From the NCBI GenBank assembly GCA_038503035.1, contig JAVSML010025226.1:391949-455948 (forward strand): 64,000 bases of DNA, written 5' to 3'. The notes under the pieces were generated by a model, which saw only the letters and a list, made by a program, of their open reading frames with translations, did no database searches and was not told where the DNA came from. Shown here piece by piece: positions 34,010 through 45,527 of this stretch (positions within the stretch are counted from its first letter, which is position 1; the number at the start of each line of letters is the position of its first letter). Position numbers and translations under genes: made by a program. The DNA comes from Crocodylus rhombifer. Lineage: Eukaryota; Chordata; Crocodylia; Crocodylidae.

Positions 34010-34242
34010 AAAAAGAGGGAGTGTGACTCTATAGCTTAAGGCAGTTACTTAGGAAAGGGGGTCCCAGGTTCTGATTCCTGCTCCAGGGACTGTTTCTTTG
34101 TGTTATATCCATCATAGGTTAAAACATAGAAACAGGTCGTGGATCAAGGACCTGAACTCAGGATTCCAGCTGCACAGACCCCTTCCGAATGCTCTGATCA
34201 GTCGGCAACAGAGTCACACTCCCTCTTGTGCTCTGTTTCTGG
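34010..34242. repeat. Foldback pair of tRNA-derived SINE-like sequences
   Basis: The plus-strand arm has an A-box-like TAGCTTAAGGCAGTTACTTAGG and B-box-like GGTTCTGATTCCTGC. The minus-strand arm (from about 34236 leftward) starts with the same GAGGGAGTGTGACTCT and has GATCAGAGCATTCGG and GAGTTCAGGTCC. The arms meet near 34110 around CCATCATAGGTT. This is a head-to-head arrangement of tRNA-like units. Confidence 0.6.
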
Positions 34243-34317
34243 CTCCATGCATCTTGAGTTCTTTTCTGCACTGTGACACAACTTCAACAAGGTGGAAAGT
34301 ATCCATCTCCTTCCCCG

Positions 34318-34375
34318 CTGAGGCTAGCTCATAGCCTGGTGGTTAGGGAATTCTCATGGTAGGCTCAAGTAGGCT
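34318..34375 (+). repeat. tRNA-like SINE head fragment
   Basis: CTCATAGCCTGGTGGTTAGG, GAATTCTCATGG resembles the A-box region of tRNA-derived SINEs. No B box follows. Confidence 0.4.
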
Positions 34376-34837
34376 TTAGTGGCTTTTACTCTGCCTTGTA
34401 ATTTCTTTGAAGCAAAATAAAAAAAGCTCTTTAGAACATTGCTACACAGATTACGATAGTTCTTGTGATACTTTTATTCACAGGGAGTTTAATTCTTGTA
34501 TGCAAAACCAAACTGATTGCAGGCAATTCTGTGCTTGAGTACCCAGGAGTAAAAGGGATGATTACAATAACCTCTGGGATTTCTTCTCAGAAGTGGTGCC
34601 TAGAAACAGAGACAGCCACAAAGTATTGGGCACAACAATGTATTATTCAGTTCTGATGTGGAATCATAGAAACATATTTTAGTTTGAGTGGAAAAAAAGG
34701 CAACTCAAGACATTTGTGTTTAATGTTTTTAATTTTGTAAAATGAACAATAAAAAGTTTATGGCTGTGTGAATGCTTCTGAGGTTGTGTTAAACTCAGGC
34801 AGCATGTCAAGTGTGATGTTTACAAGAAGGAAAAGGA

Positions 34838-34915
34838 GAAGCTTGGTGGATTAGTGGATAAAACACTGACTTTTCACCTCTGACACAGGTCTGAGTACCA
34901 CTTGAGAAAATAGTG
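34838..34915 (+). repeat. tRNA-derived SINE remnant
   Basis: TGGTGGATTAGTGGATAAAA, CACTGACTTTTCACCTCTG and a B-box-like AGGTCTGAGTACCAC follow the layout of a tRNA-Lys/MIR-type SINE head. Confidence 0.5.
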
Positions 34916-35975
34916 AAATGAATTTAGTGTATTTAACTGTGCTCCCCAGTGAAAATTGACACAGGTCACCTTGAATGGCAGCTGAATTGTATCAGAGAAG
35001 ACCTTGGATTGCACTGAGGAAAGTATATTTCCTCTTATTCTTATAGAGCAAGAGCTAATACTCATGGGAGCAGTTTGTGATCAGGATGACATGCCAGTCT
35101 GAATGCCTCATTCCTAGCATTTTCAGGCATGCCTCAGCTTGAATTATTTAGTAAAATATGCAAGATATTGTTTCTTCTGTTTCAGGGAGAAAACTTTTAT
35201 TTTATTACACAACAGTTTGGCTTAGATCCTTTTGTTTCTGACTTTTTCCCTCTAACTTAAATGGAGTCAGAGAAATGGCTAAATTCAAGCTAAATTCAGC
35301 ATAGTAACAGTAACAATATATAGCAAAGGCCTGAGCCAGTACAACTCAGTCAGATTGGCTGGATTGATCTTTGCACTATCACATGTGCCACCCAAGAGAA
35401 GAGAGCAGATAGCTTGTGTCAGAGGGCTTGCAAGGGATATTGTGTGCCATGCCATAGGACTGGGAATCCCTAATTTGTGTTCCTGCCTTGGTGGCTCTTT
35501 GCAAAAGAGAACCAGAATACATCCTATACCTGAGGCTGCAAGCAGTAAAACTCTGTGTGTCATGCAGTATTTTAGTGGGGCTCTTTCTACCTGCTCAGCT
35601 GTTCAGCCTACTTGTGTAAATTGATGCTAGGGGAATGATGAAGAGAGCACCATTTGTGCAAGACTGTTTTAGTGTACTTTTACACTGATCAGATCTGATT
35701 TCAAAATTCCTGTAGAACAAAAATTCTGGAAAGTTCAGTGTGGAACCATCTAAATATTTACTTTCAGTAATTTCAAATAATTTCATTTACAATTTTCCAA
35801 CATGTAAAATTACACAAAACGTGTAATATTACAATTGATATTCCAGCATACTATCAAAGTCAAAATGAAATGGCTTACATGATGAAATTGAAACAAAACA
35901 CATTTTACATTGACAAATATTTTGACCTTAAAATAGTCAAAGTAAATCATTTCAGTTTTCCCTGCTGAAAACTAG
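34916..35975. other. AT-rich unannotated DNA
   Basis: No supported gene or mobile element. Confidence 0.45.
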
Positions 35976-36440
35976 GGGCATTTTTACACATGCAAGTGCT
36001 GAGTGCTTTGGAAAGCACCTGGCGCTGCAATGCTTGCAGTTGTATTAGTGGCGAAATGTGCATCAGCGTGCAGAAAATGGTGGCGGCGCACTTTTGAACT
36101 AAAACACGTTAGATGTGCTTTAGTTCAGAAGTGCACCGCCTCAATTTCCTGTGCACTGACTTGCATTTAAAATGCTTATACAGCTGCATGTGGTGCAGCA
36201 CAGTTCACCTCAGCTTGCGTGCAGCTCAGACTTGATTAATCGAGTGTGCTCCAAAGCGGCAGATCTCCAGTGCGTCACAGGACAAAAAAGTATGTGTATA
36301 AATGCCCCATACTCTTTAGTTAATACACATTAAGATAGGCTAATGTGCATTTTCCTAGTATATCACAATGATGGTACTAGATTTAATGTGTATTAAGTAA
36401 AGGACATTAATGCACTGGTAGACACATGGTGTATACAATT
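35976..36440. mobile_element. MITE of the 'CTACACATG' family
   Basis: GGGGCATTTTTACACATGC at about 35977 is mirrored by GTATGTGTATAAATGCCCCA at 36290-36309. A central inverted pair GAACTAAAACACGTTAGATG / TGCTTTAGTTC is present. The segment 36318-36375 (TTAATACACATTAAGATAGG...) matches 41625-41680 of another copy, so two units may overlap. Confidence 0.55.
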
Positions 36441-36816
36441 CTCAATGTTGTCACAGTATCTCATTAGATTTTTTTTTGGGAAATTAATACAAGAAGAGCT
36501 TCAGAGGACCTTTGACATGGGAGAAAGTACGTTAAGGGAAAAGAAACCATTCATTGCAGGCTAATGATATTCTGCTGTTGCAGAGGCCAAGCTGAAATGA
36601 GCATAGTAGAGGTAGACAATATTGACTTTATTTGTATGCCACATCCTTGGCATCTCATATTTATTATTTATAGTATAGAAAACCTAGAAGCTCTAACCAA
36701 GATCACTGTTCCTTGTATTTCATTAAAAATTGTGTCAGGCCTGACTCTCCCATTGGGATTAATAAATTCTGCCAGGGTGGACCTCAACTCGGTTCATATG
36801 GGAAGGAGTCAGGTGG

Positions 36817-37142
36817 AGTTAGAGCAGAGATTCTCAGCCAGGATGCTGTGGCACCCTGGGCTGCTGCAAGATCCTTTAAAAGGTGCTGCTCAATATTATC
36901 ACTGTGTGGTGTGCAAATACCTATACATGATTCATAACATAAACCCAGAGATTTCGAAGGGAATCCTTAATGTCAAAAACACTGACTTGTGGTCTTTCTG
37001 AATTCTTTGGAGCACAAGAACTGCTATTATTTTTCTATAGTAAAAATGAGTGAAAGGTAAGAGCTGGCATTTTCTGAGGTATACCTTGAGTTTAATGAGG
37101 GGTGCCTTGACTCCGAAAAGGTTGAGAAACACGGGATTAGAG
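36817..37142. mobile_element. hAT MITE
   Basis: The element (36825-37134) has ends CAGAGATTCTCAGCC and, inverted, CCGTGTTTCTCAACC, the common hAT 'cagtggttctcaacc' pattern. The flanking 8-mers agttagag and gattagag match at 6 of 8 positions. It contains the typical GGTGCCTTGA sequence near its right end and is non-coding. Confidence 0.7.
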
Positions 37143-40104
37143 TTTGCAGTAGGAAGTGCCCCTCATTCTTCCCACCAAACTCCATAAAGAATCTGTTAGA
37201 GTTAAACTTGCCTCTGGCAATTCTAGTATTTTTTTTTCCTATCCTCTGTCCACCTGTTGCAGTACACCATGTAAGTGGCAAAGGAACACCTGGCATTTTT
37301 CTTTCAAATGAGAAAAATGGGGTCCGTATCTTTATCTTTGTGCGCTTTGGCGTTTTTGTTGATTCAGGAGCTCTTGGCTGTCAGAGACACTACCAGGGAT
37401 CACTAAGAACACCTGGTAATGTGGTTTCTGAAAGCTAGTGGAGAAGGCTGGGAGTTTCAGAGCTAGGTTTCATAAACACCTTTATGAGCAAATTTACAGA
37501 ATAAAGCATCCTTTTTTTGGGAGGAAGGGAGGAGAAGAGATTATTATTATTATAGAGAAGAAGATTCTTTTCTAAAATAATTGGGGACAGGGAGAAGGAT
37601 TTAATAAGGAGAACTTCTGAATGTTGTCTTCTGCAGGATTCTCCCTACAGTTTTTTTCCATGAGTGAATGGGGAATGCTCAGCACAGTAGAAAGACAACT
37701 GTACTGTAACCAACTGTGCCCAACATGCATCAATATGTGGTGGATTGTTTCTGCATTTCAGAGTCTATCCCTTTTTTTAAAGTTCTATAAAGAGTTCTTG
37801 TTTCTTTCAGATTATAGTTTATCTTGCTATTTGTGAGAGCTGGAAAAATACCTTTCTCATTTCCCTTATATATTAACACAAAGTACTTTCAACTTTCTCT
37901 AGCTATGGCCAGAGGTAACTTTAACTGCTTCAAAAAGCTGATGGGGGAAGTTGGGGGAGGTTGGCTACTCTGTGCTCATCCCCAGTTAGGCTGTAATTGT
38001 TACCTTGCCATGTTCCTGTAGGGAAATGTGTTAGTTAAATCTTTTAAATTTAACCCAGAATGAAACGGGGTTAAAGTTGCAACACTTTTTTGCTGCATTT
38101 TTATGACCACAGTAGCATGCGTATGTAAGAGTTACCAATCAAGTGCATGTTTTCATAACAGCACAGGAGTAGTCCCAGATAGTAAGGTTCAGTTTTCTAC
38201 TATGTTTGAATCAGCCTAGTGACTAACTTAAAAAAAAAAAAAAAAAAGCACAGATTCACCTTGCCTGAAAGTCCTGAATCAATGTCTTCCAATCTTATAT
38301 CAAACGTTCTGCTGCCGTGTTGACTTTCATTCTGTTATAATGAGTGATACAGATGCTTTTGGATTGAATGATTTAAGTAGAATAAAGTGGCAGCTGCTAA
38401 CTACAATATTATTGAATAGCCATTGTCCATTAACGAGGGCCTAATGAATAGACAGTGTGCTTTAGCCAGTAAAAACAATAGGTTATACCTATAAAAGTGG
38501 AGTTTTTAAAAATAGTCTGGCTGTTACGAATCAGCTTCATCCTAACCAGTTTAATTTTAAAAAACACTCTTACCCCATTTTAATTGTATGGCACAATTCC
38601 CAGTCGTTATCATTTGTGATAGAGCTGAGAGGCTTGTAAAGTTCAGAACTGGATCTAAACTTCCCTCATATTTGGGAGTGGTTGGGAATCAGATCCTACA
38701 ATGATTGATTTAGCATGAGAAGCTGATAACTGGATTAGAAATCTGGAGATGGATTTTAGTTCATGAGTATGTCACAGATCTTTCAAACTGTTTTGAAGGA
38801 AAACAAGAATGGGATCAAAGGGAACTCACTGTCAGCAATCATTAGGCCTAAAATTAAACCTGCCTGCTTGTTTGGTTTACAGACATGCACAAGCATGTCA
38901 TGCTGTCACTCCACATTTCAGTTCCATTCTTATGAGCACTCAGCGCATTGCAGTAATAATACTATGTGCCTCTATGGAAAGTTTGCCTCTGAAATTCTCA
39001 GAGTGTTTACAATCATTATCTAATTAGGCTTTGCAACAGCCTTAGAAAATAAACTCCAAATACAGAAGTGTTACTTTATCCACTTAGGAGCAACCAACTC
39101 TGCAAAGACGACAGCAGCTGTTGATTGGTCCTTCAGAAACACTACATGAAGACAGACAATATGTTCCCCATGAGAATTCTTATTTATTTCAGAAACCCAC
39201 ATTTGTTCACAAGGACGGAGCTGACAGTCATGAAGGAAGAGACTAATGACCAGAAACTTGTAAAGAATAAATACAAACAACTCATCAGCCTCTTTATGTT
39301 GCTGGTGGTTTAGCAACTTGAGAAGTTGGGAACTGAGTGATGTGGCAGTCCTCATAATGGGGAGCCGAACTTTTTAAGGTCAAGACACAAGTAACATCCC
39401 CCTGAATTTTTCAGATTACACTTTGAACTTTTTAACATGATTTTGCCTTCTTTGATTAAAATACGTAAAAAACATAGGCTTTTTTTTCAGACCTACCAAT
39501 CTACCCAAAAGGAGTCTGTTAGTATTCTTCATCTACCCATCACTAGCATTCTTCCCCACATTAACCTTTTAAATAATCAGAATGGACTTCATAATGACAA
39601 AGCTGGACTCCAATACAAATATTTTCTGTTGAATAAACCAGCCTTTTCACTGCATGCTTTGTGTCCATTTATTCTATTTCAATTACTTCATCTTGAAAAG
39701 AAATCTTATGCCGTGTCTCCAGGGTGGCCAACTAACCTTGCTATACTTTTCAGTGATGCTGTTCTAAGTTTATTGTTTTGACATTAAGTGACCCTGAGCC
39801 TGTGTATGGAAAAGCTGTGTTGCTGATGGCTAATTCTATGTATAAATTGGAAATGGTGTCCATTCTAGTGATCTTTTTTATGGTAATATTTTTCTGTTAG
39901 CAATAAAAGGATTAATTCTAGAAGTCAAACTGTTTAATTATGATAAGCGTAATAAACATCTTAAGACAAATTGCTATCCTTTCAGGAATATTACTAAATG
40001 AAGACCTTTGCTCTCCATGACTAGTACTGCATCTTCTGGTACATGAATTCATGCCATCTGCACTCTGTGCTAATACACCTCCTTGTTGTCTGGTCTTTCT
40101 GAGA
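37143..40104. other. AT-rich DNA with few recognisable features
   Basis: A run of 18 A lies at 38229-38246. A tail resembling old SINE/LINE 3' ends (TTTACAATCATTATCTAATT, AGGCTTTGCAACAG) lies at about 39000-39045. The longest frame (39437-39781, plus, 114 codons) has no domain. Confidence 0.4.
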
Positions 40105-40275
40105 ATGCATTATATAGATTGCGGCTGGTTCAGAATGCAGCTGCCAGGGTCATGACTCACACTAAGATTAATCATTACGCCTGGGTTAGCTTCATTACTT
40201 TGACTACCCATTACATTTAGCAGAGATTATGAGATGTTGCTTTTAACTTACAAGGCTTGGGCTAACACCCACTAA
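40105..40275 (+). pseudogene. L2-like LINE fragment
   Basis: The plus-strand frame reads LRLVQNAAARVMTHTKI, the conserved motif near the end of L2/CR1-clade reverse transcriptases. Stops follow and later residues (FNLQGLG for the usual 'TYKALHG') still align. It is short and decayed. Confidence 0.7.
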
Positions 40276-40924
40276 CCTCTGCGACATCCTCTCACAGTAT
40301 GTTTTTATTATTATTATTATTTGGGAAATATGAAGCCTCCTAGGGCAGCAGATATTCTCTAGATGCTGAGCCCTCAGCAAATGTCTGGCGAACAAGCCTT
40401 CCATCATTATGTGGTAAAGATTAAATCATGGCATTTGGGGTGTTTCAGTCTCTAAATTTGTGACTGCTGTAGTATGATTTCTTCTGAATACATACCATCA
40501 GCTGAATTTACTAATGAAACTGGCATGAGAAAAAAAGAGGGTGAAAAAATCTGCAATACCTATTACTTATTTAACATCCTGATCCATCCAGCTCCCTGAG
40601 TTATTGCCATGTGCTTCAGTTGATACCCACCAGAGGAAATGCAGCTTTCTAAGAAGAAATGTAGCTAGTGCTACTAGTTCCACTGAGCATGGAACTGAAA
40701 ACATTAAACTAAATGACAGTTCCCAACAGAAGCCTTCAACACAAAATTGACTAACTGAAATTAACTAAAAAGTTTAACTCTATTGCTTTTCCTAAAGCTG
40801 AGCCTATGAGGTTTTCTCAAGCATAAAGGGGAAAATGCCCATTATTCAAAAGTCTTCTGAAGGATATGTGCCTGTAGTATTATACATCGGAGCTCTAAAA
40901 AAGAAAAGTTAGGGTTAGTTATTA

Positions 40925-40956
40925 AATATATATATATGTATATATACACACACACG
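40925..40956. repeat. (TA)n/(CA)n microsatellite
   Basis: An ATATATATATATGTATATATACACACACAC-type simple repeat. Confidence 0.85.
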
Positions 40957-40984
40957 CAGAGTACATATTTTGTCAGTTTTGTCT

Positions 40985-41566
40985 TTTGGGGCAGGGTCAA
41001 AACGAAGATAATTGTTGCTAAAGCAAGGCTAGACTACTACAATGCTGTCCATCTATGTGGGACTTCTGATGACTGTCTGAAAGCTGCAGCTGGTGCAGAA
41101 TGTGGGGAGCTAACTCTCTGAAGGGGGTGAGTCACAAGAAGCACATCTTGCCAATGCTCCAGAGTCTGCACTGGCTTCCAGTAACTTTCCAGGCACAATT
41201 GAAGGTGTTGGTTTTGATGTTAAGAAGGAAAATGATCTGGGCTTTGTATACCTAAGGATCCACCTTCTTACTGTTCCCCATTGTGATCCCTAAGATCAGC
41301 TGAGAGAAATCTTCTGCTAGTACTATCAGTACACTAAATTTGCTTGACAAAAACACATGATAGGTTGTTCTTGATATTTGCTACATAGATCTGGTACTCC
41401 CTCCCCCTTGAGGCCATCTAGAGGCCAAGCCTGGTCACCTTCTGGAAGACCTTCCTATTTAGGCAGACATTTAGCAAAGCTAAGCTGGGGTATTGTTTGA
41501 GGAGCTTTTATTTCATATTTTATTCCACTTTATATTTTATTCCATTTTATAAATTGTTCTGGGCAC
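40985..41566 (+). pseudogene. L2-like LINE 3' fragment
   Basis: Plus-strand sequence preserves, across frames, the pattern KARLDYYNAVHL, LKAAAGAECG (for LQLVQNAAAR), LQSLHWLPV and FQAQLKVLVL, then LEAI..TFWKTFLFRQTF, which is the end of an L2-clade ORF. An AT-rich 3' UTR of repeated TTTTATTCCA-type units follows. Several stops and frameshifts are present. Confidence 0.75.
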
Positions 41567-41705
41567 ATCTACACGTGCCTATTTTAGTGCACATTAAAGT
41601 GTCACAAAAACCCTGTGCTCTCCAGCTAATGCACATTAAAGTAGGCTAATGCACCTTTTTCTAGTACCTCACAATGGAGGGCACTTTTACATGTGCTCCA
41701 GGAGG
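41567..41705. mobile_element. MITE of the 'CTACACATG' family
   Basis: GGGCACATCTACACGTGCC pairs with the inverted right end GGAGCACATGTAAAAGTGCC. The interior TAATGCACATTAAAGTAGGC block matches 36328-36350. It lies directly after the L2-like 3' UTR. Confidence 0.6.
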
Positions 41706-42549
41706 ATGTATGAAAAAACTGATGGTGCTGACAGCCAACTTTTAAAGACACCGTGGAAAATATAAACTTTTTTCAGTTTTGTTTTCCAGAAAGAATTCTG
41801 TTGATATTATAATTTCTTAAGAGAATAAATTTCACATTCTAATAGCTAGCCATAGTTCAATTGTTTGCCAGCTTTTGGTAAGATGGTTGCCCCTCAGAAG
41901 GTATTTGGTATTAGAGTTTAGATACTTACTAAGGCATAGTCAATCTCAAATAATAATTGATACTATCTCCATTAAGTATCTGAAAACCATCAGGTCTAGG
42001 TTAAAATTAAGCTGCCATTTGATCAGCTAATTTACTAAACATAAAATCAATGTAGCATAGAAGCAATGTTTTAACCTCGTGAAGAGATACACTGTATATT
42101 CAGTACAAAATACATATACTGTATTAAAGGTGATCTACGTGAATTTTGTGTAGGTGATATGAAGGTTGTAAAGCCTTGGTGTTAAAGGTCATATACTGTC
42201 TTGTTAAGTCATCATGGGATGAGTTAAATATGTATCATGATACATCAATACAAACAACTCTGCATTATTATGCAGAATCATTTTATAGAAGCAAAGGATT
42301 AACAGGGACCTTAGCGCCAGCTACAGACATTACATTTTTACTGGTACACATGATTAGAAGCTGGTTTATATCCAATGTAAAACAGAAGTTCAGCACATAG
42401 ACTGGTTTAAAAATGGTGGAATCTGGTCTAAGATTTGCTGCCCTGACCACCCGTCCCCCACCAAAGTAGCATGTTCCATTGCTACTGATTTAAATGCTGA
42501 TTACAGAAAACTGTGATCTATTCCACCTTGTGCTTTTTGAATGTACCTA
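41706..42549. other. AT-rich unannotated DNA
   Basis: No supported gene or mobile element. Confidence 0.45.
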
Positions 42550-43270
42550 ACCTAGGAGTCATTTAGTCCATCCCTTTGCACAATATCAGGTTGCAGCATT
42601 CCTTAACCATTCCAGATAGATATCTATCTGGTGGCTTCTTGGAAACTTCCAGTGAAGTTGCAGTTTCCCTGGGCAAGTTGTTCCATTGTCCTACAGTCCT
42701 AATAGTTAGGAAGTGTTTCCTGGGATTTGAATCTGCTTTACTGCAGTTTAAACTCATTTCTGTGCATCTTGTCAGCCTTTCAAACCTTTTCTCCAAACCA
42801 AAAATAGTTAGTTCGCAACCTTTCCTCATGTGATTTGCTTTCCTGCATGGGTGATTGGTGCCGCCTTAGTTGGCACATGCCCCCCCTGCGACCATTCCTG
42901 CTGGCAGGTGGGGGGAGGGGTCCCGCAGCCAGTCTTGCTGCTCAGGGGTGACGGATCACTGCAGCCACTTACAAGAGTGGCTGAAGCGATCAGCCGGTGC
43001 TTGTGGGGAGGCATTGGTGCTCTCCCACCTGCCCCCGTGGCTCATCGCCTAAGCGGTGAGTACAGGTGGTCAGGGGTGCACCGGCACTCTCAGGGGGTGC
43101 ACTGGCACCCCTTATGCATCACCATTGCTTTTGAGCCCTCCTGTCTTTGTCACTTATCTCTGGGGCTCTAGTTTCTCTCCCTCCCCCTCAATATGGTTCC
43201 CAAAGCTGAACAGAATACTTTAACTTATGCCTAACTAGTAGCAAGTAGCATCCCCTTTGTCTTGGGCCAC
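42550..43270 (-). pseudogene. Old CR1 fragment interrupted by a GC-rich insert
   Basis: Minus-strand frame 42563-42829 contains RKHFLTIRTVGQWNNLPRET and DRYLSGMV, the C-terminal end of CR1 ORF2, and the 3' region follows down to 42550. The upstream part resumes at 43143 in the order expected of CR1 (the counterpart of 'aactggacacagtactccag' is visible at 43208-43240). It is more diverged than the CR1 copies at 2182 and 48328. Confidence 0.75.
42835..43142. mobile_element. GC-rich insertion with near 8 bp duplication
   Basis: The 292 bp segment 42843-43134 splits the CR1 fragment and is flanked by TTGCTTTC (42835-42842) and TTGCTTTT (43135-43142). It is GC-rich and retains CpGs, unlike its host. 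Its ends share GGTGCC/GGCACC and GATGCATAAG-like sequence in inverted orientation. The 8 bp duplication suggests a hAT-type insertion, but the TIRs are not clean. Confidence 0.55.
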
Positions 43271-43314
43271 TCTGGGTTCATGGATGAAAAAGTTTGGTTA
43301 GACACAACATTGCT

Positions 43315-44575
43315 GACAGAAAAACCTATCTTGTCATCTTGATAAACTTATGAACATGATTACAGAATGGAGTTGTTGGCAGTAGTAGGGGAATGGACTC
43401 AGTGACCCAAGAGATGTTGTGCAATCCTTGCAGTGTGACATGTTTAGTGCATGGATTTTATACCAACACCTTGCATTTGTCCACTGGCCTCAAAGGGCCC
43501 ACTGCATGTGCTGTGCCCATGAGCACACATATGCTACTACTTTTTTTCTGCCAGAGATGATTACAGCATTGGATTATAATATGGTTCAGTCTTAAAGCCC
43601 TTTGCAACACTGACCATAGACTGGTCATGTTTCTTCCTGCCTTTTTTGCTTTTCACAGTTGGTACACAGGACCATGTTACCAGCATTTATGCCTGGTCTC
43701 TGTTCTGCTTCAGGAGTTATTTTAGCTTGAGCCTGTGTAGTTGTTCTGTCATTCTTTTGATTGTTTCCCTGACAGTTCAGGTGCCCTTGCTGGATGAAGG
43801 CATCTTGCTCATGTTGGATCTGTCTCCCTCAACAATCTCTCTTATATGCCTGAAATCATGTATTCCACAAATGATCCTATCTGTTATCTGGAATCTATAA
43901 TATCTCCGAAGTGACATGTAGATGCCAAAGTTCTCAACTTTGTAATGTAAGTATCTATTCCCTCTTCTGCTTCTTGGTTTCCATTAGAAAAACAGTATCT
44001 CTTCATAGGCTCATTTCTTCCGGGGTAAGAATACACAAACACATTTATCAGCTGTTCCAGTGTTTTGATTGTTATTCTTGACAGCAGTGTCTCACTTGCG
44101 TCTAATTCTTTTTCTCCTAATGAGATGATACAAAAGCTTTATCTTCATTTTCTCCTCTGTTTTCCCCATGGTCAGCCCTGTACACAAACTTAATTCTTGC
44201 TCCCAGTGCTTCTGGCTTGTGTAGGTTTTGTTTCACTGGAAATTCAGCATTCTTAGTGGTTTGGGTCCTTCAATGCTGCTTGTGTACTCTGTTTTTAGGA
44301 GCTGCTTTGTTTTCTTGTTAAACATTTTTTCTTCCTTGCTGTTGATCTCAGTAGATTGACTACTGCCTCCATGTCTTATGTGCCACGTGCTGGGTAAAAC
44401 TAAACTATCTCTATTAATATAGAGATATTTATAGAGAAGCTTCAGCTGCAGCTAGTATTCTAGTCATGTGCATATAGACTAAATTCCTGGAGTCTCCTTC
44501 AAAATTATCCTAAGTTCCATAGGATTTTTTGTGTAGGGGTTCAATATTGGTAATTTTCAAGCTAGCATATTTATA
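43315..44575. other. Unannotated DNA
   Basis: No supported gene or mobile element. The frame at 43646-43900 is hydrophobic, low in complexity and without a domain. Confidence 0.4.
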
Positions 44576-44894
44576 CAGGCAACCCTCACCATTCATGAGG
44601 AATACGTTCCCGTGATCCCTACAAATGGCGAAGTCCATGAATAAGGAACTGCGCAGTCTGCATTCATGAACGCAGTGCCCCCAGTGGCTGGGGGGAGAGG
44701 GGGAACGGCTCTGGTGGTAACGCCAGGAGTGTGGCGGCGGGAGCCTGGCGGCAGTGGTGGGAGGCTGGCGGCAGCAAGCACAAAACTCCCAAGGAGCTCT
44801 GGTAAGTGTTTACAATGTATTTAAAATGTGGGTTTGGCATTTGCGAATATCTGAAACCATGAATACTGAACCTGCGAATACCGAGGGTTTCCTG
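44576..44894. mobile_element. Tc1/mariner (Tigger-like) MITE
   Basis: CAGGCAACCCTCACCATTC at 44576 pairs with the inverted right end CAGGAAACCCTCGGTATTC. The subterminal GAATACGTTCCCGTGATCC and 'gcgaatatctgaaaccatgaata' blocks follow the familiar Tigger/MER2 pattern. It is preceded by TA as expected; the base pair after the right end reads AA. The 319 bp unit is non-coding. Confidence 0.75.
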
Positions 44895-44960
44895 AATGTG
44901 TGTGTGTGTGAGTATATGTATGTGTGTATATATATATATATAAATAAAAATATGTAAAAA
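44895..44960. repeat. (TG)n/(TA)n microsatellite
   Basis: TGTGTGTGTGTGAGTATATG-type simple repeat followed by (TA)n and A-rich sequence. Confidence 0.85.
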
Positions 44961-45059
44961 TAAAAGCCTTGGTCTGTCTGTAATGCTCTGGGCCAACTGT
45001 GTATGCACCACTGAGAGGGTGCATGTTAATTGGCTTTGAGAACCTGCAGTGTTACAGTC

Positions 45060-45475
45060 AGAGGGGGTGAGGGAGCAAGGGACCCACCATGTTGCTCCCC
45101 CAATAACAGCTGATGGAGGGGAAGGTAGTGGGGGAGAGGCGAGGAAGGGAGGGAGAAAGGGGAAGTGGGAAGTGGGGATTATGGTGGCAGCACCCCTCTG
45201 CTGCTGCCATGCCTCTAGCCATGCTGCTGCTGCGCCTGGCCCCAACAACAGCCAGCAGAGGTGGGGAGGCCATGGGGAGGGAGGGAGAAGGGGAGGGGAG
45301 GCAGGGAGGGGGGCATGTTTAGTGCCACTGGGTGCCAGTGGCCACCACCATGTGCAACCTCCACTCTTCCCCGTTCCTGGGAGCCACTGTCAGCAGAGGG
45401 TGGGGATATATATATAGGGGGAGGTTTGGGTGTGGATGCATGGAGGCATGTTAGTGTTTAGGAAAGTACACATTC
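45060..45475. repeat. GC-rich, purine-rich unclassified segment
   Basis: GGGAGGG-type purine-rich repeats with short CTGCTGC runs. Open frames exist in several phases because stop codons are rare in such sequence. No domain is seen. A TATATATA tract lies at 45407-45416. Confidence 0.35.
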
Positions 45476-45527
45476 AAACCATAGTGTGTAAGGAGCAGTC
45501 ACCACTTGTCTAATATCTGAACTAAGG

